A stretch of 64,000 nucleotides of DNA from Mycolicibacterium pulveris (GTDB lineage: Bacteria; Actinomycetota; Actinomycetes; Mycobacteriales; Mycobacteriaceae). The stretch is from the NCBI RefSeq assembly GCF_010725725.1, contig NZ_AP022599.1:3782001-3846000 (forward strand), given 5' to 3'. The notes under the pieces are model-generated. The model searched no databases. It was not told the origin of the DNA and saw only the letters and a list, made by a program, of their open reading frames with translations. Position 1 is the first letter of the stretch. The number at the start of each line of letters is the position of its first letter. Positions 42,880 through 55,391 of the stretch are shown piece by piece. The position numbers were made by a program, and so were the translations under genes.

Positions 42880-44532
42880 GTGACCCCCGCTGACCTCGCC
42901 GAGCTGCTCAAGACCACCACCGCCGCGGTGCTGGCCGAGCGTGGCCTGGACACCTCAGCCGTGCCGGCCACCGTCACCGTCGAGCGTCCGCGCAACCCCG
43001 AGCACGGCGACTACGCCACCAACCTCGCCCTGCAGCTCGGTAAGAAGGTCGGCGTCAACCCGCGTGAGCTGGCCGGATGGCTGGCCGGAGCGCTCGCCGC
43101 CCACGACGGCATCGCCGCCGCCGACGTCGCCGGGCCCGGGTTCGTCAACCTGCGCCTGGAAGCGTCCGCGCAGAACACCATCGTCAGCAACGTGCTGACC
43201 GCCGGCGCGCGCTACGGGCACTCCGACGCCCTCGCCGGCCAGCGGATCAACCTCGAGTTCGTCTCGGCCAACCCCACCGGACCGATCCACATCGGCGGGA
43301 CCCGCTGGGCCGCCGTCGGTGACGCGCTGGGCCGGCTGCTGTCCACCCAGGGCGCCGATGTCACCCGGGAGTACTACTTCAACGACCACGGCGCCCAGAT
43401 CGACCGGTTCACCAACTCGTTGATCGCCGCCGCCAAGGGGGAACCCACCCCCGACGACGGGTACGCCGGCGACTACATCAAGGACATCGCCGCGCAGGTG
43501 CTCGCCAAGGAGCCCGACGCGCTGCGCCTGCCCGACGACCAGATGCGCGAGACGTTCCGCGCCATCGGCGTCGACCTGATGTTCAACCACATCAAGCAGT
43601 CGCTGCACGAGTTCGGCACCGACTTCGACGTCTACACCCACGAAGACTCGATGCACACCTCCGGGCGGGTCGAGCAGGCCATTGCCCGCCTCCGCGAGGC
43701 CGGCAGCATCTACGAGAAGGACGGCGCGGTCTGGCTGCGCACCACCGACTACGGCGACGACAAGGACCGTGTCGTCATCAAGAGCGATGGCGCCCCGGCC
43801 TACATCGCCGCCGACATCGCCTACTACCTCGACAAGCGCGAACGCGGTTTTGACCTGTGCATCTACATGCTCGGCGCCGACCATCACGGCTACATCGCCC
43901 GGCTCAAGGCCGTCGCCGCGGCGCTCGGTGAGGACCCCGCCACCGTCGAGGTGCTCATCGGCCAGATGGTCAACCTGGTCCGCGACGGGCAGCCGGTGCG
44001 GATGAGTAAGCGGGCGGGCACGGTGATCACCCTCGATGACCTGGTCGAAGCCATCGGCGTCGACGCCGCCCGGTACTCGCTGATCCGGTCGTCGGTCGAC
44101 AGCCCGATCGACATCGACCTCGAGCTGTGGTCCTCGGCGTCGAACGAAAACCCGGTCTACTACGTGCAATACGCCCACGCGCGGTTGTGCGCCCTGGCCC
44201 GCAACGCCGCCGAGCTCGGCGTGTCCGCCGACACCTCGCACCTGGAGCTGCTGACCCACGACAAGGAAGGCACACTGATCCGCAACATCGGTGAGTTCCC
44301 GCGCGTGCTGAAAACCGCTGCGACCCTGCGTGAACCGCACCGGGTGTCGCGTTATCTCGAGGACCTGGCAGGCGACTATCACCGGTTCTACGACTCCTGC
44401 CGGGTCCTGCCGCAAGGCGACGAAGCGCCGAACGAGCTGCACAGTGCCCGGCTGGCGCTGTGCCAGGCCACCCGGCAGGTCATCGCCAACGGCCTAGGCA
44501 TCCTCGGCGTCACCGCACCGGAGCGCATGTGA
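42880..44532 (+). CDS. argS: Arginyl-tRNA synthetase
   Basis: A class I synthetase of 550 residues. The N-terminal additional domain (1-110) is followed by the HIGH-type motif [18 protein letters not shown], the KMSKS equivalent [16 protein letters not shown] and the C-terminal DALR anticodon-binding domain ending VTAPERM. It charges tRNA-Arg, one of which is encoded next door. It is first in a run with lysA (GTGA overlap), so arginylation and lysine synthesis are co-expressed, an old actinobacterial arrangement. Confidence 0.97.
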   Translation: MTPADLAELLKTTTAAVLAERGLDTSAVPATVTVERPRNPEHGDYATNLALQLGKKVGVNPRELAGWLAGALAAHDGIAAADVAGPGFVNLRLEASAQNTIVSNVLTAGARYGHSDALAGQRINLEFVSANPTGPIHIGGTRWAAVGDALGRLLSTQGADVTREYYFNDHGAQIDRFTNSLIAAAKGEPTPDDGYAGDYIKDIAAQVLAKEPDALRLPDDQMRETFRAIGVDLMFNHIKQSLHEFGTDFDVYTHEDSMHTSGRVEQAIARLREAGSIYEKDGAVWLRTTDYGDDKDRVVIKSDGAPAYIAADIAYYLDKRERGFDLCIYMLGADHHGYIARLKAVAAALGEDPATVEVLIGQMVNLVRDGQPVRMSKRAGTVITLDDLVEAIGVDAARYSLIRSSVDSPIDIDLELWSSASNENPVYYVQYAHARLCALARNAAELGVSADTSHLELLTHDKEGTLIRNIGEFPRVLKTAATLREPHRVSRYLEDLAGDYHRFYDSCRVLPQGDEAPNELHSARLALCQATRQVIANGLGILGVTAPERM

Positions 44533-45947
44533 TCGCCCATCCCGCCGGACCCCGCCACGCCGAAGAGGTGCACCACGGCGGCGCTCCGCCGCGTCCGCAG
44601 TCCCCGGATGAAATGCTGATGCTCGCTCCGAATGTATGGCCGCGCAACGCTGTTCGCGGCGAGGACGGCGTGGTGTCCATCGCCGGGGTACCGGTCACCG
44701 ACGTCGCCGCGGAGTTCGGGACGCCGGTCTTTGTGATCGACGAGGACGACTTCCGTTCCCGTTGCCGCGAGATCGCGGCGGCCTTCGGCGGGGGAGAGAA
44801 CGTACGCTACGCCGCCAAGGCGTTCCTGTGCACCGAGATCGCCCGCTGGGTCGACGAGGAAGGACTCGCGCTCGACGTGGCCAGCGGCGGCGAGCTCGCC
44901 GTCGCCCTGCACGCCCGCTTCCCGGCCGAGCGAATCGCGTTGCACGGCAACAACAAATCCATCGACGAACTGACCGCCGCCGTGAAGGCCGGAGTGGGAC
45001 ACGTCGTCGTGGACTCGATGATCGAGATCGACCGCCTCGACGAGATCGCCGGCGCCGCGGGCGTCGTGCAGGACGTCCTGGTGCGTGTCACCGTCGGCGT
45101 CGAAGCCCACACTCACGAATTCATCTCCACCGCACACGAAGACCAGAAGTTCGGCCTGTCGCTGGCCACCGGCGCCGCGATGGACGCGGTGCGACGGGTC
45201 TTCGCCACCGACCATCTGCGGCTGGTCGGCCTGCACAGCCACATCGGTTCGCAGATCTTCGACGTCGCGGGCTTCGAATTGGCCGCGCACCGGGTCATCG
45301 GGCTGCTGCGCGACGTGGTCGCCGAGTTCGGCGTCGACAAGACGTCACAGATGTCGACCGTCGACCTCGGTGGGGGACTGGGCATCTCGTATCTGCCACA
45401 GGACGACCCGCCGCCGGTGGCCGAACTCGCCGCCAAGCTGAGCGCCATCGTCCGCGACGAGTCGGCGGCGGTCGGGCTGCCCACGCCGCGGCTGGTCGTC
45501 GAACCGGGTCGCGCCATCGCCGGTCCCGGCACCATCACGCTGTATCGGGTCGGGACGGTCAAAGACGTCGCGGTCTCCTCCGACAGATACCGTCGCTATG
45601 TCAGCGTCGACGGCGGGATGAGCGACAACATCCGCACGTCGCTCTACGGCGCGGAATACGACGCCCGGCTCGTGTCCCGGGCCAGCAACACCGCGGCGAG
45701 GCTCGGTCGGATTGTCGGAAAGCACTGCGAGAGCGGCGATATCGTGGTACGCGATACCTGGGTGCCCGACGACATCGAACCGGGCGACCTACTGGGGGTG
45801 GCGGCCACCGGCGCATATTGCTATTCGATGTCGAGCCGGTACAACCTGATCGGTCGCCCCGCCGTGGTGGCCGTGCGCGTCGGGCAAGCCCGCCTGATCC
45901 TGCGCCGGGAGACGGTCGACGACCTACTGAGTCTGGAAGTGAGGTAA
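44529..45947 (+). CDS. lysA: Diaminopimelate decarboxylase
   Basis: 472 residues. The PLP-binding Lys is in [10 protein letters not shown], with HIGSQIFD, the Gly-rich [21 protein letters not shown] and CESGD (acid/base Cys) in the expected order. It makes lysine from meso-DAP in the cytoplasm and so competes with peptidoglycan synthesis for DAP. The GTG at 44529 overlaps the argS stop (GTGA) and is preferred on coupling; an internal ATG before [12 protein letters not shown] is closer to the M. tuberculosis start (447 residues). Confidence 0.96.
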   Translation: MIAHPAGPRHAEEVHHGGAPPRPQSPDEMLMLAPNVWPRNAVRGEDGVVSIAGVPVTDVAAEFGTPVFVIDEDDFRSRCREIAAAFGGGENVRYAAKAFLCTEIARWVDEEGLALDVASGGELAVALHARFPAERIALHGNNKSIDELTAAVKAGVGHVVVDSMIEIDRLDEIAGAAGVVQDVLVRVTVGVEAHTHEFISTAHEDQKFGLSLATGAAMDAVRRVFATDHLRLVGLHSHIGSQIFDVAGFELAAHRVIGLLRDVVAEFGVDKTSQMSTVDLGGGLGISYLPQDDPPPVAELAAKLSAIVRDESAAVGLPTPRLVVEPGRAIAGPGTITLYRVGTVKDVAVSSDRYRRYVSVDGGMSDNIRTSLYGAEYDARLVSRASNTAARLGRIVGKHCESGDIVVRDTWVPDDIEPGDLLGVAATGAYCYSMSSRYNLIGRPAVVAVRVGQARLILRRETVDDLLSLEVR

Positions 45948-45950
45948 GCG

Positions 45951-47271
45951 ATGACCAGCCACGAAAGGCCCATCGGGGTAGCGGTCCTCGGACTCGGCAA
46001 CGTCGGAAGCCAAGTCGTGCGCATCATTCAGGACAGCGCCGACGATCTCGCCGCCCGCATCGGTGCTCCGCTGGTGCTGCGAGGCGTCGGGGTCCGACGC
46101 GTGGCCGATGACCGCGGCGTGCCCGTCGACATGCTCACCGACAACATCGAAGAGCTCGTCTCCCGCGACGACGTCGACATCGTCGTCGAGCTGATGGGGC
46201 CGGTCGAACCCGCCCGCAAGGCCATCCTGTCGGCGCTGGAACAACGGAAGTCGGTGGTCACCGCCAACAAGGCACTGATGGCCGTGTCGACCGGTGAACT
46301 CGCCCAAGCCGCCGAACACGCCCATGTGGACCTGTATTTCGAAGCGTCGGTGGCCGGCGCGATCCCCGTCATCCGTCCGCTGACCCAATCGCTGGCCGGG
46401 GACACCGTGCTGCGGGTGGCAGGCATCGTCAACGGCACCACCAACTACATCCTGTCCGAGATGGACAGCACGGGCGCCGATTACGAGAGCGCCTTGGCCG
46501 ATGCCAGTGCCCTGGGCTACGCCGAAGCCGATCCGACCGCCGACGTGGAGGGCTATGACGCCGCCGCCAAGGCCGCGATCCTGGCCTCGATCGCCTTTCA
46601 CACCCGCGTCACCGCCGACGACGTCTACCGCGAAGGCATCACCAAAGTCACCCCCGCCGACTTCGCGTCGGCGCGTGCGCTCGGCTGCACCATCAAACTG
46701 CTCGCGATCTGTGAGCGGTTGACCTCAGATGAAGGCCAACAACGAATTTCGGCCCGGGTCTATCCCGCGCTGGTGCCGTTGGATCATCCGCTGGCCACCG
46801 TCAACGGCGCGTTCAACGCGGTGTTCGTGGAGGCGGAGGCCGCCGGCCAGCTGATGTTCTATGGGCAGGGCGCGGGCGGGGCTCCCACCGCGTCGGCGGT
46901 GATGGGCGATGTCGTGATGGCCGCGCGCAACCGCGTCCAGGGCGGCCGCGGCCCCCGTGAATCCAGATACGCCAAGCTGCCGATCTCGCCGATCGGGTTT
47001 ATCCCGACGCGCTACTACGTCAACATGAACGTCACCGATCAGCCGGGTGTATTGTCCGCTGTCGCAGCTGAATTCGCCAAGCGGGAGGTCAGCATCGCCG
47101 TGGTCCGCCAGGAGGAGATGGTCGACGACGACGGTCAACGCTGCGGCGCCCGCATCGTCGTCGTCACCCACCAGGCCACCGATGCAGCACTGTCGGAGAC
47201 CGTCGCCGCGCTCGCCGACCTCGACGTGGTGCAGAGGATCAACAGCGTGCTGCGCATGGAAGGGGCCACGA

Positions 47272-47279
<8 letters not shown>
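45951..47279 (+). CDS. hom: Homoserine dehydrogenase with C-terminal ACT domain
   Basis: 442 residues. The NAD(P)-binding [10 protein letters not shown] lies near residue 15, the catalytic region is [11 protein letters not shown] and [19 protein letters not shown], and the ACT regulatory domain (about 350-430, [27 protein letters not shown]) should bind threonine for feedback control. SD GAGG lies 7 nt before the ATG, 3 nt after lysA. thrC starts 8 nt before its end. Confidence 0.97.
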
Positions 47280-49316
<2,037 letters not shown>

Positions 49317-49344
49317 TTTGCAACACGGTTCGCACGCGTGTTTC

Positions 49345-49591
49345 TTGCTTCCGGCTTCGATGCGCGTTATTCTCGCTTTTGTCCAGCAATCGCAGCGTCT
49401 CTGCCTGCGCCGACACTAGGACACCACTCATTTTCCCCGTGACTTACCCATGGGCTGACGGTTCGTCGGATATCGGCGAATCCCGGCAATCACCGTTGCA
49501 CACGCAATGGTGGGGCCCACGCGTTGAGCGGATCAGCTGAACGCAACGAATCCCCGCATGACTCGAACAGCGAGGGAGAGAAAGGACATCC
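49345..49591 (+). promoter_or_regulatory. rho promoter and about 210-nt leader
   Basis: TTGCTT (49345-49350) and TATTCT (49368-49373) with a 17-bp spacer form a good SigA-type promoter, giving a start near 49380 and a leader of about 210 nt before rho. The leader has no ORF that looks real. SD AAAGGA (49581-49586) lies 5 nt before the GTG. Rho genes are often autoregulated through long leaders, so this stretch is a candidate for that. Confidence 0.65.
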
Positions 49592-51484
49592 GTGACTGAT
49601 ACGGACCTCATCACGGCTGATGGCAGCAGCGACGACTCCGCGCTGTCGAACACCGTGAAATCAGAAAACCCCGCGGCAGGAGATGCGCCCACCAGCGCGT
49701 CCGCCGGGGAGGCTGCGCCAGCCGCCGATGTTGCATCTGGCAACCGGAGCGGCTCGCTTTCCAGCATGGTGCTGCCGGAGTTGCGCGCGTTGGCCAAGGA
49801 GATCGGCATCGACGGCGCGTCGGGAATGCGCAAGAGCGAACTCGTCGCCGCGATACGTGATCGCCGTGGCCAGGCCAACGGCCGGGTCGGCGGCGATGCC
49901 GCGCCCGCCGGAGGCGACGCGCCGGCCACCGCCGAGGCGCCCGCGAGCCAGAAGACAGCCGAGAAGGCCGACTCGAGCGCCGACGACGGTGGCGACGACC
50001 AGTCGACGCGTCAGCGCCGTGACCGCCGCGGCGCCAGCCGCGGTGCGGGAGCGCCGGCCGGACCCGAGCAGAGCGGTCAGGACACCAAGTCCGACACCAA
50101 GCAGGACACCAAGTCCGACACCAAGCAGGACACCAAGTCCGACAACAAGTCCGATCAGGACAGCAAGTCCGACACCAAGTCCGATGGCGATCAGCAGGGC
50201 GGCCAGCAGAACCGCGGCGGCTCGAACGACGACGACGGCGAGAGCCGTGGCGGCCGACGGGGCCGCCGGTTCCGTGACCGTCGGCGCCGGGAGCGCGGCG
50301 GGGGCGACGGCGACACCGAGCTGCGCGAGGACGACGTCGTACAGCCCGTCGCGGGCATCCTCGATGTGCTCGACAACTACGCGTTCGTCCGGACCTCCGG
50401 CTACCTCGCCGGCCCCAACGACGTGTACGTCTCGATGAACATGGTGCGCAAGAACGGCCTGCGCCGCGGCGACGCGGTCACCGGTGCCGTTCGGGTACCC
50501 AAGGAAGGCGAAGGCGGCGGGCAGAATCCGCGGCAGAAGTTCAACCCGCTGGTGCGACTCGACACGGTCAACGGCAAGCCCGTCGAGGAGGCCAAGAAGC
50601 GACCCGAGTTCAACAAGCTCACACCCCTGTACCCGAACCAACGGCTGCGGTTGGAGACCACACCCGACCGGCTGACCACGCGCGTCATCGACCTGATCAT
50701 GCCGATCGGCAAGGGGCAGCGCGCACTGATCGTGTCGCCGCCGAAGGCCGGTAAGACCACGATCCTGCAGGACATCGCCAACGCGATCACGACCAACAAC
50801 CCGGAATGCCACCTGATGGTGGTGCTCGTCGACGAGCGTCCGGAAGAGGTCACCGACATGCAGCGCTCGGTCAAGGGTGAGGTCATCGCCTCGACCTTCG
50901 ACCGCCCGCCGTCAGACCACACCCAGGCCGCCGAGCTGGCCATCGAGCGGGCCAAGCGCCTGGTCGAGCAGGGCAAGGACGTCGTCGTCCTGCTCGACTC
51001 GATCACCCGGCTGGGCCGCGCGTACAACAACGCGTCACCGGCATCCGGGCGCATCCTGTCCGGCGGTGTGGACTCGACCGCGCTGTATCCGCCGAAGCGG
51101 TTCCTCGGCGCCGCGCGGAACATCGAAGAGGGTGGCTCGCTGACGATCATCGCCACCGCGATGGTGGAGACCGGTTCCACCGGCGACACGGTGATCTTCG
51201 AGGAGTTCAAGGGCACCGGCAACGCCGAGCTCAAGCTCGACCGCAAGATCGCCGAACGCCGCGTGTTCCCGGCAGTCGATGTCAACCCGTCCGGCACCCG
51301 CAAGGACGAGCTGCTGCTCTCGCCGGATGAGTTCGCGATCGTGCACAAGCTGCGCCGCGTGCTGTCCGGTCTTGACCCGCATCAGGCCATCGACCTGCTG
51401 ATGAGCCAGCTGCGCAAGACCAAGAACAACTACGAGTTCCTGGTCCAGGTCTCCAAGACCGCCCCCGGCGTCGACAACGAATAA
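49592..51484 (+). CDS. rho: Transcription termination factor Rho, with large disordered insert
   Basis: 630 residues from GTG. The N-terminal Rho_N helix-extension-helix is LSSMVLPELRALAKEIGIDG (about 53-90). It is followed by about 160 residues of low-complexity polar sequence including DTKSDTKQ repeats and RGGRRGRRFRDRRRRE, typical of actinobacterial Rho and able to bind RNA or phase-separate. The RNA-binding cold-shock-like domain begins AGILDVLDNYAFVRTSGYL. The ATPase core has P-loop SPPKAGKTTILQDIA, Walker B VVVLLDSITRLGRAYN and the Q-loop/R-loop segments. It is a hexameric RNA helicase and is essential in M. tuberculosis. Confidence 0.97.
   Translation: MTDTDLITADGSSDDSALSNTVKSENPAAGDAPTSASAGEAAPAADVASGNRSGSLSSMVLPELRALAKEIGIDGASGMRKSELVAAIRDRRGQANGRVGGDAAPAGGDAPATAEAPASQKTAEKADSSADDGGDDQSTRQRRDRRGASRGAGAPAGPEQSGQDTKSDTKQDTKSDTKQDTKSDNKSDQDSKSDTKSDGDQQGGQQNRGGSNDDDGESRGGRRGRRFRDRRRRERGGGDGDTELREDDVVQPVAGILDVLDNYAFVRTSGYLAGPNDVYVSMNMVRKNGLRRGDAVTGAVRVPKEGEGGGQNPRQKFNPLVRLDTVNGKPVEEAKKRPEFNKLTPLYPNQRLRLETTPDRLTTRVIDLIMPIGKGQRALIVSPPKAGKTTILQDIANAITTNNPECHLMVVLVDERPEEVTDMQRSVKGEVIASTFDRPPSDHTQAAELAIERAKRLVEQGKDVVVLLDSITRLGRAYNNASPASGRILSGGVDSTALYPPKRFLGAARNIEEGGSLTIIATAMVETGSTGDTVIFEEFKGTGNAELKLDRKIAERRVFPAVDVNPSGTRKDELLLSPDEFAIVHKLRRVLSGLDPHQAIDLLMSQLRKTKNNYEFLVQVSKTAPGVDNE
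50081..50188 (+). repeat. 24-bp tandem repeat inside rho (DTKSDTKQ)
   Basis: The 24-nt unit starting GACACCAAGTCCGACACCAA is repeated twice perfectly (50081-50128), then continues as decayed half-units to about 50188. It encodes alternating DTKSDTKQ/DNKSDQDSKSDTKSD in the disordered insert of Rho. Such repeats change length by slippage and stay in frame. Confidence 0.9.
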
Positions 51485-51489
51485 CGGGC

Positions 51490-51538
51490 GACTTCGGCGT
51501 CGTTCGTCACGGTCAGGGTGACGAACCGCGCCGAAGTC
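51490..51538. terminator. Bidirectional hairpin after rho
   Basis: The 21-nt arms 51490-51510 and 51518-51538 (GACTTCGGCG...CGCCGAAGTC) pair with two mismatches around a 7-nt loop. It lies between convergent rho and the TetR gene; the last base of the hairpin lies in the TetR stop codon. There is no U-tract. Confidence 0.7.
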
Positions 51539-52190
51539 ACACCGCGGCGGGGTCGGCCCGCAACCCGGGCATGACGTAGCGGCGCACGTGCGTCAACACC
51601 GCGTCGTCGTCACCGGGATCGAGTGTCTCGCCAGGCACGGTGGCAAGCGAAATCAGCACCCGCGCAACCCATTCCGATGCCTCAGCGACGTCGACGTCGG
51701 CGTGGATCTCGCCGTTGTCGCGCGCAGCGATCAAATAGCGCGACCAGAAGTCGGCCAGGTCGGGCACCAATCCCTGCACGCCGGCGCCGGCGCAGGCGGC
51801 GAACTCGTCGGGTTCGTCGATCCGCAGCTTCATCAACAGCGCCCCGGGGTCGTCGTAGGCGCTGCGGCCGTGCCGGATGCCCGCGACGATCTGGCGGTCC
51901 AGTCCCTCGACCCGCTCGAGCATGGCGTGCGCCTCGGACCAGAAGGCGTCGTTGAGCCGCACGATCGCGGCGCCCAACAGCGTGACTTTGTCGGGGAAGT
52001 GCCGGTATAACCAACCCCGTGATATCCCGGCGACCTCGGCCACCTCGGAGACGGTCGTCGCCCGAATACCCTTGGCGCGCAGACAGACTTCCGCGGCGTC
52101 GATCAACCGATCGCGGACGTTCTTGGTCGCGGTGCTGCTCGTCACCGGTCGCCCTTCTGTCGTTTCCGCCGTGCTGCGCATTGACGACAT
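51537..52190 (-). CDS. TetR-family regulator next to fadD
   Basis: 217 residues from ATG 52190; a GTG at 52145 (VTSSTATKNVRDRL) is also possible and would remove 15 residues of low complexity. The HTH is ATTVSEVAEVAGISRGWLYRHFPDK. The effector domain shows no family label by eye. The gene is divergent from an acyl-CoA synthetase gene 50 bp away, so it probably represses fadD and itself, with an acyl-CoA or fatty acid as likely ligand. Confidence 0.88.
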   Translation of the reverse strand: MSSMRSTAETTEGRPVTSSTATKNVRDRLIDAAEVCLRAKGIRATTVSEVAEVAGISRGWLYRHFPDKVTLLGAAIVRLNDAFWSEAHAMLERVEGLDRQIVAGIRHGRSAYDDPGALLMKLRIDEPDEFAACAGAGVQGLVPDLADFWSRYLIAARDNGEIHADVDVAEASEWVARVLISLATVPGETLDPGDDDAVLTHVRRYVMPGLRADPAAV

Positions 52191-52240
52191 TCTGACATGG
52201 TAGACACAATTGGAAATCTGTTCACTGTCGAGAGGTGACC

Positions 52241-53833
52241 ATGGCGGACACACTCCAGCAGCTCCTTCGTGAGCGCGCCGAGCAGGACACCGTCGCGGTG
52301 AAGCACGGCGACCGCACGTGGACATGGCGCGAGCACGTGGCCGACGCCGGCGCGCAGGCCGCCGCACTGATCGGCGCGGCGGATCCGAACCGTCCGCTGC
52401 ACGTCGGTGTGCTGCTCGGCAACACCCCGGAGATGCTGACCGCACTGGCCGCCGCGGCGCTGGGCGGTTATGTGCTGTGCGGTATCAACACCACCCGTCG
52501 CGGTGAGGCGCTCGCCCGCGACATCGCCAAGGTCGAATGCCAGTTCCTCATCACCGATGCCGAGCACCGGCATCTGCTCGACGGCCTTGACCTGCCGGGC
52601 GTCACCGTGTTCGACACCACCGACCCCCGGTGGGCGCAACTGCAAACGGGCGCGCCGCCGCTGAGCCCCACGCGCGAGGCCGCCCCCGACGACACGTTCA
52701 TGATGATCTTCACCTCCGGCACCAGCGGAAACCCCAAGGCCGTCCAGGTGGCCAACGCCATGGTGCTGTTCGCGGGCACCGCGCTGGTCGACAAGTTCGG
52801 CCTCACCTCCGAAGACACCTGTTACCTGTCGATGCCGCTGTTTCATTCGAACGCCGTCGTCGGCGGCTGGGCGCCCGCGCTGGTGGCCGGCGCCTCGATG
52901 GTGCCCGCGAAATTCTCGGCGTCGCGTTTCCTGTCCGACATCCGTCGGCACGGCGCCACCTACATGAACTACGTCGGCAAACCGCTGGCTTACGTGCTGG
53001 CGACCCCGGAGCGGCCCGACGACAGCGACAACCCGTTGCGCGTGGCGTTCGGAAACGAAGCCACCGACCGCGACATCGAGGAGTTCGGGCGCCGGTTCGG
53101 CGTCACCGTCGACGACGGATTCGGGTCCACCGAGAACGCCGTGATCATCACCCGAACCCCCGACACCCCGAAAGGCTCCGTCGGCAAAGGGTTTCCGGGT
53201 GTGGCGATCTACAACAGCGAAACCGTGACCGAGTGCCCCCCGGCGGTGTTCGACGCCAACGGGGCGTTGCTCAACGCCGAGGAAGCCATCGGCGAGTTGG
53301 TCAACACTTCGGGCACCGGGTTCTTCTCGGGTTACTACAACGATGAGGAGGCCAACGCCGAACGCATCCGCCACGGCATGTACTGGTCGGGGGATTTGGC
53401 CTACCGCGACGCCGACGGTTTCATCTACCTCGCTGGGCGTACCGCCGACTGGATGCGCGTGGACGGCGAGAACATGACGACCGCGCCGATCGAGCGCATC
53501 CTGCTGCGGCTGGCGCCGATCAACCGCGTCGCGGTCTATCCGGTGCCCGACGAACTGGTCGGCGATCAGGTGATGGCGGCCATCGTGCTGCAGGACGACG
53601 CCGACCTCACCCCACAGCAGTTCGAGGAGTTTCTGGCCGCCCAGAGCGACCTCTCGCCGAAGGCGTGGCCGCGTTACGTCTGGATCGCCGACGATCTGCC
53701 GAGCACGGCGACCAACAAGATCCTCAAGCGCGACTTGATCGCGCGCGGCACCGACCCCGACGGGCGGACGTTGTGGCGGCGCGACGGCGGCAGGTTCCAT
53801 CTATACCCTGACCAGCGTCGGCAGCCGGAATAA
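52241..53833 (+). CDS. Acyl-CoA synthetase, FadD1-like
   Basis: 530 residues. The AMP-binding P-loop is MMIFTSGTSGNPKAVQ, adenylate-forming motifs DGFGSTEN and SGDLAYRDADGFIYLAGRTADWMRVDGEN, and the C-terminal catalytic Lys in STATNKILKRDL. It activates a carboxylic acid to acyl-CoA through an acyl-AMP; the N-terminus resembles M. tuberculosis FadD1. SD AGAGG lies 5 nt before ATG 52241 and is chosen over a GTG two codons upstream. With the divergent TetR gene, it is inserted between rho and rpmE, which are adjacent in M. tuberculosis. Confidence 0.92.
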   Translation: MADTLQQLLRERAEQDTVAVKHGDRTWTWREHVADAGAQAAALIGAADPNRPLHVGVLLGNTPEMLTALAAAALGGYVLCGINTTRRGEALARDIAKVECQFLITDAEHRHLLDGLDLPGVTVFDTTDPRWAQLQTGAPPLSPTREAAPDDTFMMIFTSGTSGNPKAVQVANAMVLFAGTALVDKFGLTSEDTCYLSMPLFHSNAVVGGWAPALVAGASMVPAKFSASRFLSDIRRHGATYMNYVGKPLAYVLATPERPDDSDNPLRVAFGNEATDRDIEEFGRRFGVTVDDGFGSTENAVIITRTPDTPKGSVGKGFPGVAIYNSETVTECPPAVFDANGALLNAEEAIGELVNTSGTGFFSGYYNDEEANAERIRHGMYWSGDLAYRDADGFIYLAGRTADWMRVDGENMTTAPIERILLRLAPINRVAVYPVPDELVGDQVMAAIVLQDDADLTPQQFEEFLAAQSDLSPKAWPRYVWIADDLPSTATNKILKRDLIARGTDPDGRTLWRRDGGRFHLYPDQRRQPE

Positions 53834-53875
53834 CGTCGGCCGGGCGGGCGTTTAGGCTGCAGGCGGCCAAACTGG

Positions 53876-53969
53876 CATAATGGACCGTCGACCCTCGGTT
53901 CCGGTTCACGCCTCACCTTCATCGAATTTCTTGAAGGGGCGACCCGGGCCCACGATCGAAGAGGAAGCC
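53876..53969 (+). promoter_or_regulatory. rpmE promoter and leader hairpin
   Basis: CATAAT (53876-53881) is a good -10, giving a leader of about 80 nt. In it CGCC (53909-53912) plus CCTTCA (53916-53921) pair with TGAAGG (53932-53937) plus GGCG (53938-53941), a 10-bp stem with a 3-nt bulge and a 10-nt loop, ending some 20 nt before the SD. Position and shape fit a ribosomal-protein leader that L31 could bind to control its own synthesis; this is inference. Confidence 0.5.
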
Positions 53970-54236
53970 ATGAAGACGGGTATTCACCCTGACTACGTCG
54001 AGACCACGGTGCATTGCGGCTGTGGCAACACATTCACCACGCGCAGCACCAAGAAGAGCGGGCAGATCCACGTCGAGGTCTGCTCGCAGTGTCATCCGTT
54101 CTACACCGGTAAGCAGAAGATCCTCGACAGCGGCGGCCGCGTCGCCCGCTTCGAGAAGCGCTACGGCAAGCGCAAGGCGGGCGAGAACAACGCCGGTGAG
54201 AACAAGGCCGGTGACAACAACTCAGCCGACAAATAG
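53970..54236 (+). CDS. rpmE: 50S ribosomal protein L31, zinc-binding (C+) form
   Basis: 88 residues. Cys16, Cys18, Cys38 and Cys41 (HCGCGN and VCSQCHPFY) form the zinc site of the C+ form, which is used when zinc is plentiful and replaced by a C- paralogue when it is scarce. After the conserved KRYGKRK the protein has a low-complexity tail of [10 protein letters not shown] and AGDNN units. SD GAGGA precedes the ATG. It sits upstream of prfA with a 78-bp gap. Confidence 0.96.
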   Translation: MKTGIHPDYVETTVHCGCGNTFTTRSTKKSGQIHVEVCSQCHPFYTGKQKILDSGGRVARFEKRYGKRKAGENNAGENKAGDNNSADK

Positions 54237-54314
54237 CTGCCTTTCCGGCGCCCGTTCTTGCCGCCCAGGCGGCCAGGCCGGGCGCCGGTTCGCGTGTGAG
54301 GGAAGGACGTCGAC

Positions 54315-55391
54315 GTGACGGACAACGGGACGGCGATCGACGCCGTGCTGGCCGAGCACGCCGACCTCGAACGCCAGCTGTCCGACCCCAACCTGCACGC
54401 CGACGCGGCCCAGGCACGCAAGGTGGGCCGACGGTTCGCCCAGGTGTCACCGATCGTGGCGACCTACCGCAAGCTGGAGGCGGCGCGCGGTGATCTGGAG
54501 GCGGCCCGCGAACTCGCCGCCGACGATCCGTCGTTCGCCGCGGAAGTCGAGGAGCTCACCGCCACGGTGGCCGAGCTCGACACCCACCTCACCGACCTGT
54601 TGGCGCCCCGCGACCCGCACGACCCCGACGACATCGTCATGGAGGTCAAATCCGGGGAGGGCGGCGAGGAGTCCGCGCTCTTCGCCGCGGATCTGGCCCG
54701 AATGTACATCCGGTACGCCGAGCGGCGCGGTTGGACGGTGACCGTGCTCGACGAAACCTTCTCCGATCTCGGCGGCTACAAGGACGTCACGCTGTCCATC
54801 CGGAGCAAGGGCGACTCCGCCGACGGGGTCTGGTCGCGGCTGAAGTTCGAAGGTGGCGTGCACCGCGTGCAGCGTGTACCCGTGACCGAGTCGCAGGGCC
54901 GGGTACACACGTCGGCGGCCGGCGTGCTGGTGTACCCCGAACCCGAGGAGATCGAAGAGGTCCAGATCGACGAGTCCGACCTCCGCATCGACGTCTACCG
55001 ATCGTCGGGAAAGGGTGGCCAGGGCGTCAACACCACCGACTCCGCGGTGCGCATCACCCACCTGCCCACCGGCATCGTCGTCACCTGCCAGAACGAACGC
55101 TCACAGTTGCAGAACAAGGCGCGCGCGCTGCAGGTGCTCGCCGCGCGGCTCAAGGCCATGGCCGAAGAGCAGGCCCAGGCCGACGCGTCGGCCGACCGCG
55201 CCAGCCAGATCCGCACCGTCGACCGCAGCGAGCGCATCCGCACCTACAACTTCCCCGAGAACCGGATCGCCGATCACCGCATCAACTACAAGGCGCACAA
55301 CCTCGATCAGGTACTCGACGGTGACCTCGACCCGCTGTTCGACGCGCTGGCCGCCGCCGACAAGCAAGCCAGGCTGCAGGCGACGACATGA
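54315..55391 (+). CDS. prfA: Peptide chain release factor 1
   Basis: 358 residues from GTG. The UAG/UAA-reading PxT motif ([18 protein letters not shown]) and the peptidyl-transferase GGQ motif ([17 protein letters not shown]) are both present; the Gln in GGQ is the residue methylated by PrmC. prmC begins inside its stop (ATGA), so substrate and modifying enzyme are translationally coupled. SD GAAGGAC lies upstream. Confidence 0.97.
   Translation: MTDNGTAIDAVLAEHADLERQLSDPNLHADAAQARKVGRRFAQVSPIVATYRKLEAARGDLEAARELAADDPSFAAEVEELTATVAELDTHLTDLLAPRDPHDPDDIVMEVKSGEGGEESALFAADLARMYIRYAERRGWTVTVLDETFSDLGGYKDVTLSIRSKGDSADGVWSRLKFEGGVHRVQRVPVTESQGRVHTSAAGVLVYPEPEEIEEVQIDESDLRIDVYRSSGKGGQGVNTTDSAVRITHLPTGIVVTCQNERSQLQNKARALQVLAARLKAMAEEQAQADASADRASQIRTVDRSERIRTYNFPENRIADHRINYKAHNLDQVLDGDLDPLFDALAAADKQARLQATT

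Noticed and set aside
50081-50188. The repeats as a CRISPR array
   Set aside because: The units are contiguous, coding and have no spacers.
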